Assembly: GCA_003243275.1 (NCBI GenBank)
Contig: QFQR01000003.1
Span: 310,001 to 374,000, forward strand
Reading direction: 5' to 3'
Origin: Leifsonia xyli
Lineage (GTDB): Bacteria > Actinomycetota > Actinomycetes > Actinomycetales > Microbacteriaceae
DNA length: 64,000 nt
Positions 61,850 to 64,000 of this stretch are shown piece by piece. The notes under the pieces were generated by a model. The model had not been told where the DNA came from. It made no database searches and was given only the letters and a program-made list of their open reading frames with translations. Positions within the stretch are counted from its first letter, which is position 1, and each line of letters starts with the position of its first letter. The position numbers and the translations under genes were made by a program.

Positions 61850-64000
61850 TTGGCCATCCTGCTCTCACGCATCGGACGCTTCGCCTACCGCCGCGCCCTG
61901 CTCGTGCTCATCGCCTGGCTCGTGCTCGCGGGGGGTGCCGTCGCCGGCGGACTCGCCCTCGGCGGCACCCTGCAGGACTCCTTCAAGATCCCCGGAACCG
62001 AGTCGCAGCAGGCCATCGACCGCCTCGCGGCCGTCTTCCCGCAGACCGCCGGTGCGAGCGCCCAGCTCGTGATCCACTCGACGGATGCTCCCATCTCGTC
62101 GCTGAAAGACGACATCGAGGGCGTCGTGACCCGCCTCGACGACGTCGACGGCCTCTCGAACGCGGTGTCGCCGTTCAGCGAGTACGCGACCGACGCCATC
62201 AGCGACGACGGGATGACCGCCGTCATCCAGCTGCAGTTCAGCCTCCCGAGCGAAGAGGTGACGGACGCCACCCTCGCCGCGGTGCAGAAGGTCGGCGACA
62301 CCCTCGCCTCCGACACCGTCGAGGTCGAGTACGGCGGGCAGGTGTTCCAGGCCTTCCACATCGGGCTCTCGGTCGCCGAGGTGATCGGTGTGCTGTTCGC
62401 CGGGCTCGTGCTCGTGGTCACCTTCGGCTCGCTGCTCGCCGCCGGTCTACCGCTGCTCTCGGCGCTCTTCGGCCTCGGCGTCTCGATGGGCGGCATCCTC
62501 GCGCTCGCCGCCTTCACGACCCTCTCGACCACCACCCCGATGCTCGCGCTCATGATCGGGCTCGCGGTCGGCATCGACTACGCGCTCTTCATCCTCTCGC
62601 GGCACCGCAACCAGCTCGCCCGGGGGGAGGACCCCGAGGAGTCGGCCGCCACCGCCGTCGCCACCGCGGGCGGCTCGGTGGTGTTCGCGGGCGTCACCGT
62701 GATGATCGCCCTCGTCGGCCTGCTCATCGTCAACATCCCGTTCCTCGGCTGGATGGGCGTCACGGCCGCCTTCGCCGTGCTGCTCGCGATGCTCGCCGCG
62801 ATCACCCTGCTGCCCGCCATCATGGGGCTGCTCAAGGGGAGGTTGGCACCCAAGCCCGGCTCGCGCACCGCACAGCGGGCGCTCGCCCACGAGCACGAGC
62901 CCGTCGAGCACGCGGATGAGCCGGCGCGCGCCGGGGGAGCGGATGCGACAACCCCGCCCGCGGCGGCGAAACCCCGTCGCCGCACGCTCGGCGAGCGCTG
63001 GGTCGACCTCGTGCTGAAGGCCCCCGTCGTCTTCATCCTCGGCGTCGTCGCCGTGCTCGGCGTCGCCGCGATCCCTGCGACCCAGCTCGCGCTCGCGCTC
63101 CCCAACGGGGGCAGCCTCCCGACCGAGGAGACCTCCCGCCGCGCCTACGACCTCCTCGCCGACTCCTTCGGGCCCGGCCGCAACGGGCCGCTCGTCGTGA
63201 CGGTCGACATCACCCAGACCACCGAGGTGCTCGACGATCTCGACAAGATCGCGGCCGAGCTCGCGAAGGTTCCGGGCGTGGCATCCGTCGGCACCCCCAT
63301 TCCGAACCCGACCGTCGACACCGCGATCATCCAGGTGATCCCGACGACCGGACCGGCCGACCCCGCCACGGCGGAGCTCGTGCGGCAGATCCGCGAGCTC
63401 GCACCCGACATCGCGCGGGAGTTCGACACCCCGATCGCCGTGACCGGGTCCACAGCCGTCGCGATCGACGTCTCGCAGCGACTCGACGACGCGCTGCTGC
63501 CGTTCGGCCTCGTCGTCATGGGCCTCTCGATCCTGCTGCTGATGATGGTGTTCCGCTCGATCGTGGTGCCGATCAAGGCCGCGCTCGGCTACCTGCTCTC
63601 GGTGCTGGCCTCGTTCGGTGTCGTCGTCGCCGTGTTCCAGTGGGGCTGGGGCGCGGAGCTGCTCAACACGGTGCCCGGTCCGATCCTGAGCTTCATGCCG
63701 ATCCTTCTGATGGCGATCCTGTTCGGGCTCGCGATGGACTACGAGGTGTTCCTTGTGTCGGGGATGCGCGAGGCCTACGTGCACGGCGCGAACCCCAGGC
63801 AGGCGATCCGCCGCGGCTTCGCGGGGGCCGCGCGCGTCGTCACGGCGGCGGCGCTCATCATGTTCTTCGTCTTCGCCGCCTTCGTGCCCGAAGGCGCCGC
63901 AGCGATCAAGGTCATCGGCCTGGGGCTCGCGGTCGGTGTCGCGGCCGACGCGTTCCTCGTGCGGATGACGCTCGTGCCCGCCGTGATGGCGCTGTTCGGG
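61850..64000 (+). CDS. MMPL-family (RND superfamily) transporter, cut by window end
   Basis: 717 residues visible with no stop. One helix (about 15-35), an extracytoplasmic domain, five to six helices (about 170-330, with GLAVGIDYALFILSRHRNQ carrying the proton-relay Asp-Tyr), a cytosolic Pro/Ala linker, and a second half repeating the plan (ILLMAILFGLAMDYEVFLVS). MMPL proteins export lipids, drugs or siderophores. TTG start with AAGGAG at 61838-61843. Cotranscribed with the TetR gene, which suggests an inducible efflux pump. Confidence 0.92.
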   Translation, partial: MAILLSRIGRFAYRRALLVLIAWLVLAGGAVAGGLALGGTLQDSFKIPGTESQQAIDRLAAVFPQTAGASAQLVIHSTDAPISSLKDDIEGVVTRLDDVDGLSNAVSPFSEYATDAISDDGMTAVIQLQFSLPSEEVTDATLAAVQKVGDTLASDTVEVEYGGQVFQAFHIGLSVAEVIGVLFAGLVLVVTFGSLLAAGLPLLSALFGLGVSMGGILALAAFTTLSTTTPMLALMIGLAVGIDYALFILSRHRNQLARGEDPEESAATAVATAGGSVVFAGVTVMIALVGLLIVNIPFLGWMGVTAAFAVLLAMLAAITLLPAIMGLLKGRLAPKPGSRTAQRALAHEHEPVEHADEPARAGGADATTPPAAAKPRRRTLGERWVDLVLKAPVVFILGVVAVLGVAAIPATQLALALPNGGSLPTEETSRRAYDLLADSFGPGRNGPLVVTVDITQTTEVLDDLDKIAAELAKVPGVASVGTPIPNPTVDTAIIQVIPTTGPADPATAELVRQIRELAPDIAREFDTPIAVTGSTAVAIDVSQRLDDALLPFGLVVMGLSILLLMMVFRSIVVPIKAALGYLLSVLASFGVVVAVFQWGWGAELLNTVPGPILSFMPILLMAILFGLAMDYEVFLVSGMREAYVHGANPRQAIRRGFAGAARVVTAAALIMFFVFAAFVPEGAAAIKVIGLGLAVGVAADAFLVRMTLVPAVMALFG

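Overview
The window is very GC-rich, densely packed and uses GTG/TTG starts freely. It carries two WhiB proteins, MtrA/MtrB/LpqB and a mycothiol-age actinobacterial core order, so the organism is a high-GC actinobacterium. The dispersed GGTTGAGTAGC...GCGTATCGAAACC hairpins and the gene neighbours suggest Micrococcales, most likely Microbacteriaceae (inference).

Layout. 1-3349 is the end of a surface-sugar cluster (glycosyltransferase-like protein, NDP-hexose 2,3-dehydratase, GT2). 3360-6505 holds manA, a GlxA-type regulator and galE. 6652-15415 is a conserved block: whiB2-type regulator, a large GT2 membrane protein, a DUF5719 protein, a zincin-family protein, DUF3499, manB and sahH. In Mycobacterium tuberculosis the same set surrounds Rv3260c-Rv3248c. 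15460-26361 is an envelope block (RDD, SpoIIM-like, DUF58, MoxR, DUF4350, DUF4129, membrane protein). It is interrupted by a secreted acidic protein with a two-component system and by an aquaporin. 26545-29060 is an accessory cassette of unknown proteins, including a broken frame and a lipoprotein. 29246-43064 returns to core order: mtrA-mtrB-lpqB, comF-like, hpf, secA, Rv3235-like, a CpaB/SAF protein, a MinD-like ATPase, pdtaS and whiB1.

43264-64000 is more variable: a LysR/putA proline-catabolism pair, bcp, tRNA-Lys followed by a truncated DUF3800 gene, a D-serine-dehydratase-like enzyme interrupted by an in-frame hairpin repeat, and a FAD oxidase bracketed by 124-bp direct repeats. Next comes a catabolic cluster: amine permease, glutamine-synthetase-like ligase, gamma-glutamyl hydrolase, aldehyde dehydrogenase, SDR and a FadR regulator. 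This reads as gamma-glutamylation-dependent ethanolamine or polyamine use. The window ends with two small membrane proteins and a TetR gene with a doubled palindromic operator, followed by an MMPL transporter cut by the window edge.

Two themes recur. Many transcription-unit heads have a TAnnnT hexamer 6-8 nt before the start codon, which predicts leaderless mRNAs. A family of hairpin repeats sits in almost every long gap and has invaded at least one coding sequence.
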